Shown piece by piece: positions 16,344 through 25,133 of a DNA stretch of 38,984 nt; position 1 is the first letter of the stretch; each line of letters starts with the position of its first letter. The DNA is from Pseudoflavonifractor gallinarum (lineage in GTDB: Bacteria > Bacillota > Clostridia > Oscillospirales > Oscillospiraceae): NCBI RefSeq assembly GCF_014982855.1, contig NZ_JADCKF010000017.1, positions 1-38,984 on the forward strand. The letters are read 5' to 3'. The notes beneath the pieces are model-generated. The model searched no databases. It was given only the letters and a program-made list of their open reading frames with translations, and was not told the DNA's origin. The position numbers and the translations under genes are program-made.

Positions 16344-19300
16344 GACCGCTGAAGCTGACGGTATCCGCCTTTGGGCCCTATGCGGGAAGGGTGGTCATCG
16401 ACCTGGAACGGCTGGGGGAGCAGGGGCTCTATCTCATCACCGGTGACACCGGCGCCGGCAAGACCACCATCTTTGACGCCATCACCTACGCCCTCTACGG
16501 AGAGCCCAGCGGCGATAACCGGGACCCATCCATGTTTCGCTCCAAGTACGCCCAGCCGGATACCCCCACCGAGGTGGAGCTGATCTTTTCCTACGGGGGC
16601 AAGACCTACACCGTCCGCCGGAATCCGGAGTATGAGCGTCCCGCCAAGCGGGGCGGCGGCACCACCGTTCAGAAGGCCGACGCGGAGCTCACCCTACCAG
16701 ATGGGCGCCTGGTCACGAAAGCCCGGGAGGTCAACCGGGAGATCATCGGGATCATTGGCCTGGACCGCAGCCAGTTTGCCCAGATCGCCATGATCGCCCA
16801 GGGGGATTTCCTCAAGCTGCTGCTGGCCGACACCAAGAGCCGCCAGGAGATCTTTCGGGAGATCTTCCAGACCCGATACTACATGGTGTTCCAGGAGCGG
16901 ATGAAGCAGGAGGCCGGAAGGCTCCAGCGGGACTGTGAAGCCGCCCGCTCCAGTGTACAGCAGTATATCGGAGGGACGGTCTGTCCCGAGGACCACGTCC
17001 GCTGGCCCGACCTCCAGCGGGCCCAGGCGGGGGAGCTGTCCTTTGAGGAGACCGTGGAGCTGATCGAGCAGCTGATCGGTCAGGACCGTGAAGAGGAACA
17101 GCGCGTCCAAAAGATCCTGGACGGGCTGGACGAGGAGCTCAAAGAGACTGCCGCCCTGCTGGGAAAGGCGGAGGAGGCCCAGAAGACCCGTGAGAAGCTG
17201 GCGGCTGTCTGCAAAGCCCGGGAGGAATTGCTGCCCCGGGTGGAGCGGGCGCAGCGGGCGCTGGAGGCAGAGCAGCAGAAAGCACCTCAGCAGGAGGCGC
17301 TGAGCCGGGAGCTGGCCGCCCTGGAAGCGGAGCTGCCCCGGTACCGGGAGCTGTCAGAAAAAGAGCACGCGCTCACCGTCCTGACCCAAAGGATGGTCGA
17401 TCTGGAGCAGAGTCTGGCCCGTCAGGAGGAGACCTGCCAGAGTAAGGCGCGGGAACTGGAACGGTGGAAAGAGGAGCTTGGTAGCCTGGCCGGCACGGAG
17501 ACCGAGCAGGAGCGCCTGCTCCGGGAGCGGGAGGAGGCGGAGCGCCGTAAGTCCAACCTGGAAGCTCTGGGAAGTCAAATCAAGGCGTGGCAGGAATGCC
17601 TCCGGCAGCTGGCAGCAGGGGAGGCGCGGCGGGTAACACTTGCCCGTCAGCAGGAGCGGGCCGCTGCCGACCTGCTGGAAAAGAAGGGAACCCTGCAAGC
17701 CGACCGGGAGACTTACCAGGCGTCGCAGGGCTTGGCGGAGGAAAAACAAGCGCTCCTCCGCCGTCAGGAGCGGGCCCGGGAGAAAGAGCGTGCCTTGCAG
17801 GAGCTGGCGGCCCTGTTGGCGGATTGTACCCAGGCAAAAAAGGCCCGCGAGACGGCGCTGGCTGCCTATGAGCGGTCCAGAGGACGGGCCGAAGGGCTGG
17901 AGGCAGATTTTCGCAGGAAGAACCGGGCCTTTTTGGACGAGCAGGCCGGAGTACTGGCCCAGGCACTGACGGAGGGGGAACCCTGCCCCGTGTGCGGTTC
18001 CTGCCACCATCCGTCCCCGGCCCGGCTGTCCGGCGGGGCACCCACAGAGGTTGAGCTGGAACAGGCGAAGGCTGAGTTGGAGACGGCCCAGCGGGAGGCA
18101 CAGGAGAAGAGCCTGGCCGCTGGCAGAGCCCACGCCGCCTTGGAAGAGCGGGAGGGACAGCTTCTGAGCCGGATGGCGGCACATATCGAGGCGCCATCCC
18201 TTGCAGAGGCGGAGGAGCAGCTGGCTGCCTGCCGGAAGGCCGTGGCAGAAGAGCTCTCCCAGCTCCACAGGGGGCTGCTGGCGCTGGAGGCACAGCTGAC
18301 CCACCGGGCCGAGCTGGAGCAGGCGATCCAGCAGCAGGAGATCGCCCTAGCAGCTCTGGAAGGGCAGCAGGAACAGCTGCGGGAGGCCCTGGGACAGGCA
18401 GAGGTGGCCCGAGGCGTGCTGGACGGCCAGCGGGAGCAGATGGAGCAAGCACTGCACCGCGAGATTACAGCGCATCTGGAAGAATGTCCGCTGGAGGAGG
18501 CTCCCGGGCGGATCGACGGGGAGCTGAAGCAGGTGGGAAGCGTGCTTGCCCGGATGGGAGCACAGGAACAGCTTCTCCAGGAAAAGATCCGGCGGAAACA
18601 GGAGTTGGACCGGAAGATCCCACTGGCGGAGCAGGAACTCCGAAAGGCGGAAGACTCTGCCGCCAGACTGCGGGAGGAGCGGGCAGGCGCTCAGACCCGG
18701 AAAGAGGAGATCACTGGGCAGCTCCAGACCATGCACACCCAGCTTCACTACCCGAATATGGAGGCGGCCCAGGGGAAGATGACCGCGCTGGGAGAGGAGA
18801 TCCAGCGGCTTGCCGATGTACGGAAGCGGGCCGAGGAGACCGCAAAGACCTGTGAGGAAGAGCTGACCAAGGCTGACGCGGCCATTCAGGAACTGAACCA
18901 CCTGTTGGAGAACAGCCAGAAGGTGGATGTCCAGGCCCAGCAGCTGCGCGGGGAGGAGCTGACCCGGCAGCGCGGGGAGCGGCTTCAGGCCCAGAAGGCG
19001 ATCCATGCCCGTTGGATGGCCAATGAGACCGCCCTGCGGAATATGCAGGGGAAAGCGGCGGATCTGGCGAAGCTGGAGAAACGGTATGCCTGGGTGCGGA
19101 CCCTCTCCAACACGGTCAACGGCAATCTCCAGGGCAAAGAGAAGATCGCGCTGGAGACCTACATCCAGATGACCTTCTTTGACCGCATATTGCAGCGGGC
19201 CAATCTCCGGCTGCTGGTCATGTCCGGAGGACAGTATGAACTCAAGCGCCGCCGGGAGGCGGAGAACAACCGCAGCCAGAGCGGCCTGGAGCTGGACGTT

Positions 19301-19633
19301 ATAGACCATTACAATGGTTCGGAGCGCAGTGTCAAGTCCCTCTCCGGCGGTGAGTCCTTCAAGGCGTCCCTCTCCCTGGCCCTGGGCCTCTCAGATGAGA
19401 TCCAGTCGGCCGCCGGAGGGATCCAATTGGATACCATGTTCGTGGACGAGGGGTTCGGGTCTCTGGATGAGGAATCCCTCCAGCAGGCCCTTCGCGCGCT
19501 CACTGCCCTCACGGAGGGAAAACGCCTGGTGGGAATCATCTCCCATGTGGCAGAGCTGAAGGAGAAGATCGACAAACAGATCGTGGTCACAAAGGACAAG
19601 TCCGGCGGCAGCCATGTGGAGATCCTGGCGTGA
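16340..19633 (+). CDS. sbcC: Exonuclease subunit SbcC (Rad50 homologue)
   Basis: This 1097-residue SMC-like ATPase partners SbcD. The N-terminal half-site carries Walker A GDTGAGKTT (about 35-43). Two very long Gln/Glu/Arg-rich coiled-coil arms flank a zinc hook, CPVCGS, near residue 548. The C-terminal half-site holds the signature LSGGES (about 1000) and Walker B MFVDEGFGSLDEES (about 1033-1046). The length is normal for the family. The start codon overlaps the sbcD stop. I read it as housekeeping DNA repair, not as part of the defence operon. Confidence 0.95.
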   Translation: MRPLKLTVSAFGPYAGRVVIDLERLGEQGLYLITGDTGAGKTTIFDAITYALYGEPSGDNRDPSMFRSKYAQPDTPTEVELIFSYGGKTYTVRRNPEYERPAKRGGGTTVQKADAELTLPDGRLVTKAREVNREIIGIIGLDRSQFAQIAMIAQGDFLKLLLADTKSRQEIFREIFQTRYYMVFQERMKQEAGRLQRDCEAARSSVQQYIGGTVCPEDHVRWPDLQRAQAGELSFEETVELIEQLIGQDREEEQRVQKILDGLDEELKETAALLGKAEEAQKTREKLAAVCKAREELLPRVERAQRALEAEQQKAPQQEALSRELAALEAELPRYRELSEKEHALTVLTQRMVDLEQSLARQEETCQSKARELERWKEELGSLAGTETEQERLLREREEAERRKSNLEALGSQIKAWQECLRQLAAGEARRVTLARQQERAAADLLEKKGTLQADRETYQASQGLAEEKQALLRRQERAREKERALQELAALLADCTQAKKARETALAAYERSRGRAEGLEADFRRKNRAFLDEQAGVLAQALTEGEPCPVCGSCHHPSPARLSGGAPTEVELEQAKAELETAQREAQEKSLAAGRAHAALEEREGQLLSRMAAHIEAPSLAEAEEQLAACRKAVAEELSQLHRGLLALEAQLTHRAELEQAIQQQEIALAALEGQQEQLREALGQAEVARGVLDGQREQMEQALHREITAHLEECPLEEAPGRIDGELKQVGSVLARMGAQEQLLQEKIRRKQELDRKIPLAEQELRKAEDSAARLREERAGAQTRKEEITGQLQTMHTQLHYPNMEAAQGKMTALGEEIQRLADVRKRAEETAKTCEEELTKADAAIQELNHLLENSQKVDVQAQQLRGEELTRQRGERLQAQKAIHARWMANETALRNMQGKAADLAKLEKRYAWVRTLSNTVNGNLQGKEKIALETYIQMTFFDRILQRANLRLLVMSGGQYELKRRREAENNRSQSGLELDVIDHYNGSERSVKSLSGGESFKASLSLALGLSDEIQSAAGGIQLDTMFVDEGFGSLDEESLQQALRALTALTEGKRLVGIISHVAELKEKIDKQIVVTKDKSGGSHVEILA

Positions 19634-19653
19634 TCTGGAAGGAGGTACCATCT

Positions 19654-20487
19654 GTGTATCGCTATCAAACGTTAGAAGATGTCCCGCTGGGGGAAATCGC
19701 CGCTTGCCTCAACCTTGCTTTTTCAGATTATGATATTCCGCTCTGCCTGACCGAGAGAGAGCTGGCCCATCTCTTCCGGACAAGCGGTGTGGATGAAAGC
19801 CGGTCCTTCGGAGCCTTTTGCGGTGACCAAATGGTGGGATTTATGCTCCATTCCTGCGGCCTCTATCATGGCCAGGAAGCGGCGTTCAATGTGGGAACGG
19901 GAGTGGTTCCGGAGCATCGGGGCAATGGAATCTCTACCGATCTGTTTTCGTTGGCCGAGCAAGTGCTGAGACAAACGCAGATCAAATCTTATTATCTGGA
20001 AGTGCTGCAGCAAAATGAGGGGGCCATCCGCCTGTACAAAAAGCAGGGCTTTTCGGTCACGAGAGAGTTCGCAGTTCTTCGCGCGAGTGCACCCACAGGG
20101 AGCGCAGAGCGGGGCAAGGTGGAATATATGGAGTTCGACCGCTTTGATCTGGACCACATGGGTCAGTGTCGGCAGATCGGGCCCTCCTATGAGCATTCCA
20201 CCGGCCTGTTGCGACGAAATCCAGAATTGTATGAGGTCGCCTACCGAAGGGAGGATGGGGTGTCCGCCTTTTGCGTGTTCTCAAAAGCGGATGGACAGAT
20301 CCTCCAGCTGGGCTGTCGCAGCGTGGAGGAGTTAAAGCCGGTCATCCAATCCCTTCTCTCCAGGGTTCATCCGCTCACCGCAAAGAATATCGATCAAAAG
20401 GAGCGGGAGGTCCTGGAAATGCTCGCCGCGCTTGGATTTAAAACGGCAGCAAAACAATTTGAGATGGTAAAAAGAGTCGATTCCTGA
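19654..20487 (+). CDS. GNAT-family N-acetyltransferase
   Basis: This 277-residue protein has an N-terminal GNAT fold: AFSDYDIPL near residue 20, the acetyl-CoA loop VVPEHRGNGIST near 86-97, and EVLQQNEGAIRLYKKQGF near 118-135. A second, less conserved half (about 160-277) may be a degenerate GNAT domain. The substrate is unknown. The GTG at 19654 is preferred because AAGGAGG lies eight bases upstream. An in-frame GTG at 19630 would overlap that site. The gene follows sbcC by 20 bases and is probably co-transcribed. Confidence 0.82.
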   Translation: MYRYQTLEDVPLGEIAACLNLAFSDYDIPLCLTERELAHLFRTSGVDESRSFGAFCGDQMVGFMLHSCGLYHGQEAAFNVGTGVVPEHRGNGISTDLFSLAEQVLRQTQIKSYYLEVLQQNEGAIRLYKKQGFSVTREFAVLRASAPTGSAERGKVEYMEFDRFDLDHMGQCRQIGPSYEHSTGLLRRNPELYEVAYRREDGVSAFCVFSKADGQILQLGCRSVEELKPVIQSLLSRVHPLTAKNIDQKEREVLEMLAALGFKTAAKQFEMVKRVDS

Positions 20488-20729
20488 TAAAATAGGATCA
20501 TACTTGGTCAAACAATATCCCATCAAAAAGCGAGCCCTCAGGAACTCCGCATAAAAAATAAAGCAGTAAGTCTGAAAAAGGTTTGCTGCTTTTTTATGCC
20601 CACAGCACCTCAGAAAAATTTTCGAAAAAATTTGTCCAGAGATAAAACCGAAGGGGGAGGTACGGGATCTTACGGACAGAAACAGCCGAGACGGCAACAT
20701 CAGAACATGAGAGAAATGGAGTATGAGGT
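20488..20729. other. Intergenic region after the acetyltransferase gene
   Basis: It holds a weak terminator (20560-20595) and an A/T-rich stretch with AAAATTTTCG-type self-complementarity near 20615-20634. A purine-rich segment leads to the next start codon. I see no convincing promoter or gene. Confidence 0.4.
20560..20595 (+). terminator. Weak terminator of the sbcDC-acetyltransferase operon
   Basis: A 7-bp stem, AAAGCAG (20560-20566) with CTGCTTT (20586-20592), possibly extended past one mismatch, runs into TTTTTT. The loop is 19 bases, so it is weaker than others in the window. Confidence 0.5.
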
Positions 20730-21431
20730 ATGAAACAACACAAATTTACAAGCATTGCGACCCTGACCATCGCGCTGAGTCTGCTGCTGACGGCCTGCGG
20801 CGGAGACACCCCGGCCCCGGCGTCTGCCTCGGGAGCAGAGAATACACCAGCTGTGTCCGATGAGAAGAGCACCTCTGATGGCCTGAGTCCGGAGATGGAG
20901 GCGATCGTCAAGACGGTCAACGCCGAGACGGCGGAATCCGCGGGTGTGTGCGGAGCGGACCTGGTCTGGTACTATAAAGACTCCGTGCTGGTGATCTCCG
21001 GAGAGGGGGAGATGACCCATTACGAATTATCTGACAGACCTTGGGAGGACATCGATGATGAAATTGGCCTGATTTATATTTCAGAGGGCGTGACCTCCAT
21101 TGGAAAAGGGGCGTTCAGGCGGTGTAGCAATTTGAGCCGCGTGGTGCTTCCAAATACCATAGAGGAAATTGGAAGTTCTGCATTTTCAGAGTGTGAACAG
21201 CTTGCGGAATTGACGGTGCCGGCCAGTGTAAAGCGTGTTGGGCACCATGGGCTGTCGGGGGAGTCGATCCTGTTTCAGGGAGACGCACCGGAGCCCATAA
21301 AGCTGGATTTTGACAATATGGACATTATTGCTACCTACCCAGCCACGGTGACCTACTGCGGAGAGGGATTCGAGCCGTTTATCGAGTATTATCGGGAGGA
21401 TGCACCAGAACTCACGTGGGTCAAGGGATGA
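20730..21431 (+). CDS. Lipoprotein with BspA-like leucine-rich repeats
   Basis: This 233-residue lipoprotein has a signal peptide ending in LLTACGG (lipobox Cys near 23), a Pro/Ala/Ser linker, and then BspA/LRR_5-type repeats. YISEGVTSIGKGAFRRCSNL (about 111-130) and VVLPNTIEEIGSSAFSECEQL (about 133-153) are clear units, and a third is degenerate. Such proteins sit on the outer face of the membrane and usually mediate binding. The ligand is unknown. It is the first of three co-directional exported proteins, 25 bases before the next. Confidence 0.8.
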   Translation: MKQHKFTSIATLTIALSLLLTACGGDTPAPASASGAENTPAVSDEKSTSDGLSPEMEAIVKTVNAETAESAGVCGADLVWYYKDSVLVISGEGEMTHYELSDRPWEDIDDEIGLIYISEGVTSIGKGAFRRCSNLSRVVLPNTIEEIGSSAFSECEQLAELTVPASVKRVGHHGLSGESILFQGDAPEPIKLDFDNMDIIATYPATVTYCGEGFEPFIEYYREDAPELTWVKG

Positions 21432-21456
21432 ATCCGAAAAAGGAGAGAGATGAGAG

Positions 21457-23220
21457 ATGAAACGGTTTGTGTGGCTGCTGGTGGCCGCGGTACTGCTGCT
21501 GAGCGGGTGCGGCAACAAGGAGGAAAAGTACACGGCCTACTGTGAGCAGGGGACCGCCAGCTTATCCCAGCAGGAATATGAGCAGGCGCTGGAGGCCTTT
21601 GGAAAGGCGGCAGACCTGCTACCGGATCGTCCGGAGGCCTATCAGGGCCGGGCGGAGGTCTATCTGGCCATGGCAGAGGCGGCAGAAGAGGGAAGTGAGG
21701 AGCAGACTTCTGCCTATGCGTCGGCTCTGGCGGAGTATGAGGCGGCCATCCAGCGGGACAGCGGCAACGCGGAGCTGTATCAGAAGGCGATCGAGCTGTG
21801 CCGGCAGATGGGAGAAGAGGACAAGCTGCTCGCCCTGCTCCAGAGCGGTGCAGAGGCGACTGGGGATCGAACCCTGAAAGAGGCTCTGGAGACGGAGCGT
21901 TCCAGACAGGCGGCTGCCGAAGTGCTCTCCGCCATGCCGTATTACGGGGACATCAGCAAGTGCCGGATGACAGCGGATCAGGCGGTCCTTCTGGGTCTGC
22001 TGATCGCCCATGGACTCCAGGGTGATATAGAGCCCTTCAGCGGATACAGTCAGCCGGTGGATCAGGTGGTGTTTTGGAACGATCCCTACACGGTCCAGAG
22101 GTATGACGGCTACTACGAGACCGACCGCTCCCTGATGGTGCTGGGAGATTTCTCGGGGGAAGGTCTCCCATATCTCTACTGTTTCAGCAGCCTGGCGGAC
22201 AATTCTTTTGAGATCTACGGCTGGGATGAGTATGGAAAGCCGGTGCGCATCATCGGCGAGGAGGCGTACAACGGCCGGCAGGAGGGCTATCTCTTTGAGA
22301 CGGAGAACGGCAAGGTAAAGATGTGTGAGAGTGGCTCTTCCGGGGCGGATAGCCACAGCAGAAGCGTGTACACCTTCCTCCAGGGCCGGGTAGAGGAGAG
22401 CGAATCCTACCTGGAGGAGTATATCTATGAGCTGGGGGAATGGAAGATCATCGAGAATGGAGAAGTAAACTACTATACCGAGGAGGAGTGGGCGAACCGG
22501 GACGTGGAAGAGCCGGTGGAGGAGGAGAAGACCGAGCGGAATCTCCCATACCGCTCCTTTGAGGAGGTCGTGGCCTGCGCCTGTTCTCCCAGCGAGATGA
22601 TCCAATACCTCAACCAATACCGGGCGGCCCTCACCGACGGGGATGCCTCTCAGGGTGCATATGCCGCCGAGCACACCGAGGAGGAGCGCATGGCAAAAGA
22701 CATGTATAATATCATGATGGAGCTGGATCAGATGGGGACCCTCTCCGATATCAGCGACCCGGAGATGCCGTGGGGACTCACGCTGGACTATGCCCGCCTT
22801 CTGGATATGAACGGAGACGGCATGAAGGAGCTCATCCTCGTCTCCCAAAACGACACCTCATACACCAACGCCTTCCTGGTGCAGTGGGCGGACGGACAGA
22901 TCCAGGCCAATTGGCTCGGAACCGGACTGGATGCCGCAGTATCTCTGGTGCGGGAGAAAAGCAGCGGGGAATACGCCTTACAGATGGTGGAGTATCAGGG
23001 CCCACAGCAGCATACCTGCACCTTTGCCGACCGGACGGACTCCTTTTCCCTGGGGATCGGGCCGGGCGATGAATCCAGCCAAGAGGAGTATGACCGGCTG
23101 TATGCGGCCTATGAGGCCAACTGCGCCCGATATGAGGTAATCGAGGATATCCTCAACGGAGACAGTCAGGTGGAGGAGAGCTTGGAAGAGCTGCGCGCCA
23201 TGATGACAGGAGGCAACTGA
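21457..23220 (+). CDS. TPR-containing lipoprotein with a calcium-loop-like module
   Basis: This 587-residue lipoprotein has a lipobox LLLSGCG at about 13-19. TPR-like helices span about 30-150 (YEQALEAFGKAADLLPDRPEAYQGRAEVYL is a classic unit in content). A YYGDISKC segment near 162 opens a central domain of unknown fold. The C-terminal domain contains LDMNGDGMKELILV (about 449), an Asp-rich loop like those in FG-GAP/VCBS or dockerin-type calcium sites. The next gene has the same two landmarks in the same order, so the two probably share domains by duplication. No function can be named. The start follows AAAAAGGAGAGAG. Confidence 0.75.
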   Translation: MKRFVWLLVAAVLLLSGCGNKEEKYTAYCEQGTASLSQQEYEQALEAFGKAADLLPDRPEAYQGRAEVYLAMAEAAEEGSEEQTSAYASALAEYEAAIQRDSGNAELYQKAIELCRQMGEEDKLLALLQSGAEATGDRTLKEALETERSRQAAAEVLSAMPYYGDISKCRMTADQAVLLGLLIAHGLQGDIEPFSGYSQPVDQVVFWNDPYTVQRYDGYYETDRSLMVLGDFSGEGLPYLYCFSSLADNSFEIYGWDEYGKPVRIIGEEAYNGRQEGYLFETENGKVKMCESGSSGADSHSRSVYTFLQGRVEESESYLEEYIYELGEWKIIENGEVNYYTEEEWANRDVEEPVEEEKTERNLPYRSFEEVVACACSPSEMIQYLNQYRAALTDGDASQGAYAAEHTEEERMAKDMYNIMMELDQMGTLSDISDPEMPWGLTLDYARLLDMNGDGMKELILVSQNDTSYTNAFLVQWADGQIQANWLGTGLDAAVSLVREKSSGEYALQMVEYQGPQQHTCTFADRTDSFSLGIGPGDESSQEEYDRLYAAYEANCARYEVIEDILNGDSQVEESLEELRAMMTGGN

Positions 23221-23303
23221 CGCCATGCTTCCTACCGGCCTGACCTACCCGTTTCCGTTTTGCGGATAGAGAAGATCTTATCAAAAAGAGGAGAGAAGAG
23301 AAC

Positions 23304-24848
23304 ATGAAGAATGCAAAGGGAATCTGCTTGACACTGGCACTGTGTATGGGGCTTTCACCCGTGGCCTCGGCGGCCACCTCCATTCAGGCCGCACCCAATC
23401 AGAGCAAGATCTACGTGGATGGAAAGGAAGTACGCTTGTCAGCCTATACCATCAAGCAGAACAACTACTTCAAGCTCAGAGATCTGGCCTATGTCCTCTC
23501 GGGCAGCCACAAGCAGTTTGATGTGACCTGGGACAACGGGATGGGAGCGGTGAAGATCGTCCCCAATCGGGCGTACAGCACGGCGGGGCATACGCTGACC
23601 TCCTCTGCCGGCGCGGGAAAGGCCACCCCCAGCTTCAATACCTTCCTCTATGGCGGAAAGGAGATCGCGCTGACCGCTTATGACATCGGCGGAAACAACT
23701 TCGTCAAGCTGAGAGATGTGGGAAAGCTCCTTAACTGCTCGGTGGAGTGGGATGCCGCGGCGAACGCCATTGTGGTGGACAGCTCTAAGGGATATACGGA
23801 GGAGAGCGGCCTCAGCCAGGAGGCGAAAAAGGCCCTGCAGCGGGTCACCTACTACGGAGACCGGAGCAAGTGCACCATGTCCCAGAAGCAGATGGAGGCC
23901 TATGGGCAAAAGCTCCTGGATGAGTGCGGAGATATGTATGAGACGCCGGAGGAGACGGATGTGTTTCTGGCCGACCTGGAGAACAACGGGAACCCCTATC
24001 TGGTGGTCAGCCGTCCCGCGCCTGGGGTTGGAGCATATGCGCCGGTGGTCTACGGCTATGTCAACGGCAAGGTCCAGATGCTCTGCGACTGCTGGGACGG
24101 CAGCGCCAGCGGTGGCCGTGTGAGCTGGCTGAAGGATGGCCGGGTGCTGTATACGGAGTGGGAGACAAACGACACCACGGGCTATGGGAACGACATCAGC
24201 AACGAGTACTATACTTTCTTCAACGGAGAACTGGTGGAGTACACCGAGCCGAAGAAGGGGGACTGGGGATCGGAGCAGGCCAGCCCGACCTTCAATGAGC
24301 TGTGCTATCCCGGCTTTGAGGAGAGCGAACGCTGCACCAATGTGATCGAGGCGGGCAATGCCCTCCTGGAGGCCGGCCGCGGCTCCGTCCAGACGGAGCG
24401 GTCCAAAATGGCGGCGGCCATGCTGGAAAAGCTCAATTCCTCCAATTATGCCAGCCTTGCGCAGGCCCAGCTGATCGATCTGAATGGAGACGGGATGGAG
24501 GAGCTGTTCGTTCTGGACTCTTTTTCGGCCAACCTCTACTATTGGCAGAACGGGAAACTCATGAGCAAGGAGACCGGGATCTGGGCCGGAGGTGCGCTGA
24601 ACTGGTATCTGTGCCGGGATACTGCCACCGGAGAGCTGGGCATTGAGTATGAAAGCATCGGCGGAGGAGATTTCTCGGGCGGCAGCCATACCTTCTACTA
24701 CCTCTCGCACACCACAGAGACTACCCAGGCGGAGTACGAGGCAGCGGCTGCGCGCAATGTCCGTATGGAGGCTTTGGGGGGAGATACCGTATCTGTGACC
24801 AATCACCGGGATGAAACCAGAGCTGCCCTTCAGGCCATGCTGAAGTGA
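23304..24848 (+). CDS. Secreted stalk-domain (copper amine oxidase N-like) protein
   Basis: This 514-residue exported protein has a signal peptide (about 1-25) without a lipobox, then two halves of a stalk/copper amine oxidase N-like domain. IYVDGKEVRLSAYTI..FKLRDLAYVL is at about 36-65 and FLYGGKEIALTAYDI..FVKLRDVGKLL at about 112-143. A YYGDRSKC segment near 183 begins a domain shared with the preceding gene, and LIDLNGDGMEELFVLD near 391 is the same Asp-rich loop. It is probably a cell-surface or secreted protein of unknown role. The start is supported by AAAGAGGAGAG. The gap from the upstream gene is 83 bases. Confidence 0.78.
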   Translation: MKNAKGICLTLALCMGLSPVASAATSIQAAPNQSKIYVDGKEVRLSAYTIKQNNYFKLRDLAYVLSGSHKQFDVTWDNGMGAVKIVPNRAYSTAGHTLTSSAGAGKATPSFNTFLYGGKEIALTAYDIGGNNFVKLRDVGKLLNCSVEWDAAANAIVVDSSKGYTEESGLSQEAKKALQRVTYYGDRSKCTMSQKQMEAYGQKLLDECGDMYETPEETDVFLADLENNGNPYLVVSRPAPGVGAYAPVVYGYVNGKVQMLCDCWDGSASGGRVSWLKDGRVLYTEWETNDTTGYGNDISNEYYTFFNGELVEYTEPKKGDWGSEQASPTFNELCYPGFEESERCTNVIEAGNALLEAGRGSVQTERSKMAAAMLEKLNSSNYASLAQAQLIDLNGDGMEELFVLDSFSANLYYWQNGKLMSKETGIWAGGALNWYLCRDTATGELGIEYESIGGGDFSGGSHTFYYLSHTTETTQAEYEAAAARNVRMEALGGDTVSVTNHRDETRAALQAMLK

Positions 24849-25133
24849 TACATATGGGATCGGCCTGAAAAAGGAAAAGCGCCGCCCCTGCCGGATCGTT
24901 CGGCGGGGGCGGCGCGCTGTTATCGAGGGGGGTGTGCAGCATGGAAAGGATTCCGGCGGCGGGGACGGAAAAATCTGTTTTTTGAAGGCCGCTCCTCCAG
25001 GAGAAGGCACCTCCCATGTTTTCTGTGTCCGTCTTACCGCCGCCGGCGGGAGCATTTCTGCCCACACCAGTAAGAGGCGGAAGGGGTGGGGGACGGTTTT
25101 ATTTTTTCTATTTTTAAGGCGGAGTTTTGAAGG
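24849..25133. other. Convergent intergenic region
   Basis: It lies between the stalk-domain gene and the end of the sigma-factor gene. It holds a long GC-rich hairpin at its left end and a T-rich stretch (25096-25118). The open frame at 24934-25137 lacks a ribosome-binding site and family features and is not called. Confidence 0.45.
24879..24915. terminator. GC-rich bidirectional hairpin terminator
   Basis: A 15-bp stem with one G-U pair (24879-24893 with 24901-24915) closes a 7-base loop. The T-rich side (TTTTCCTTTTT) is on the minus strand, so it best serves the sigma-factor transcript arriving from the right. It also lies 30 bases past the plus-strand gene. Confidence 0.6.

Noticed and set aside
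15204-19633. SbcD-SbcC as part of the defence operon or a Rad50-like antiphage system
   Set aside because: Lengths, motifs, zinc hook and gene order are those of the housekeeping sbcDC repair operon, and it lies 10 kb away with its own promoter.
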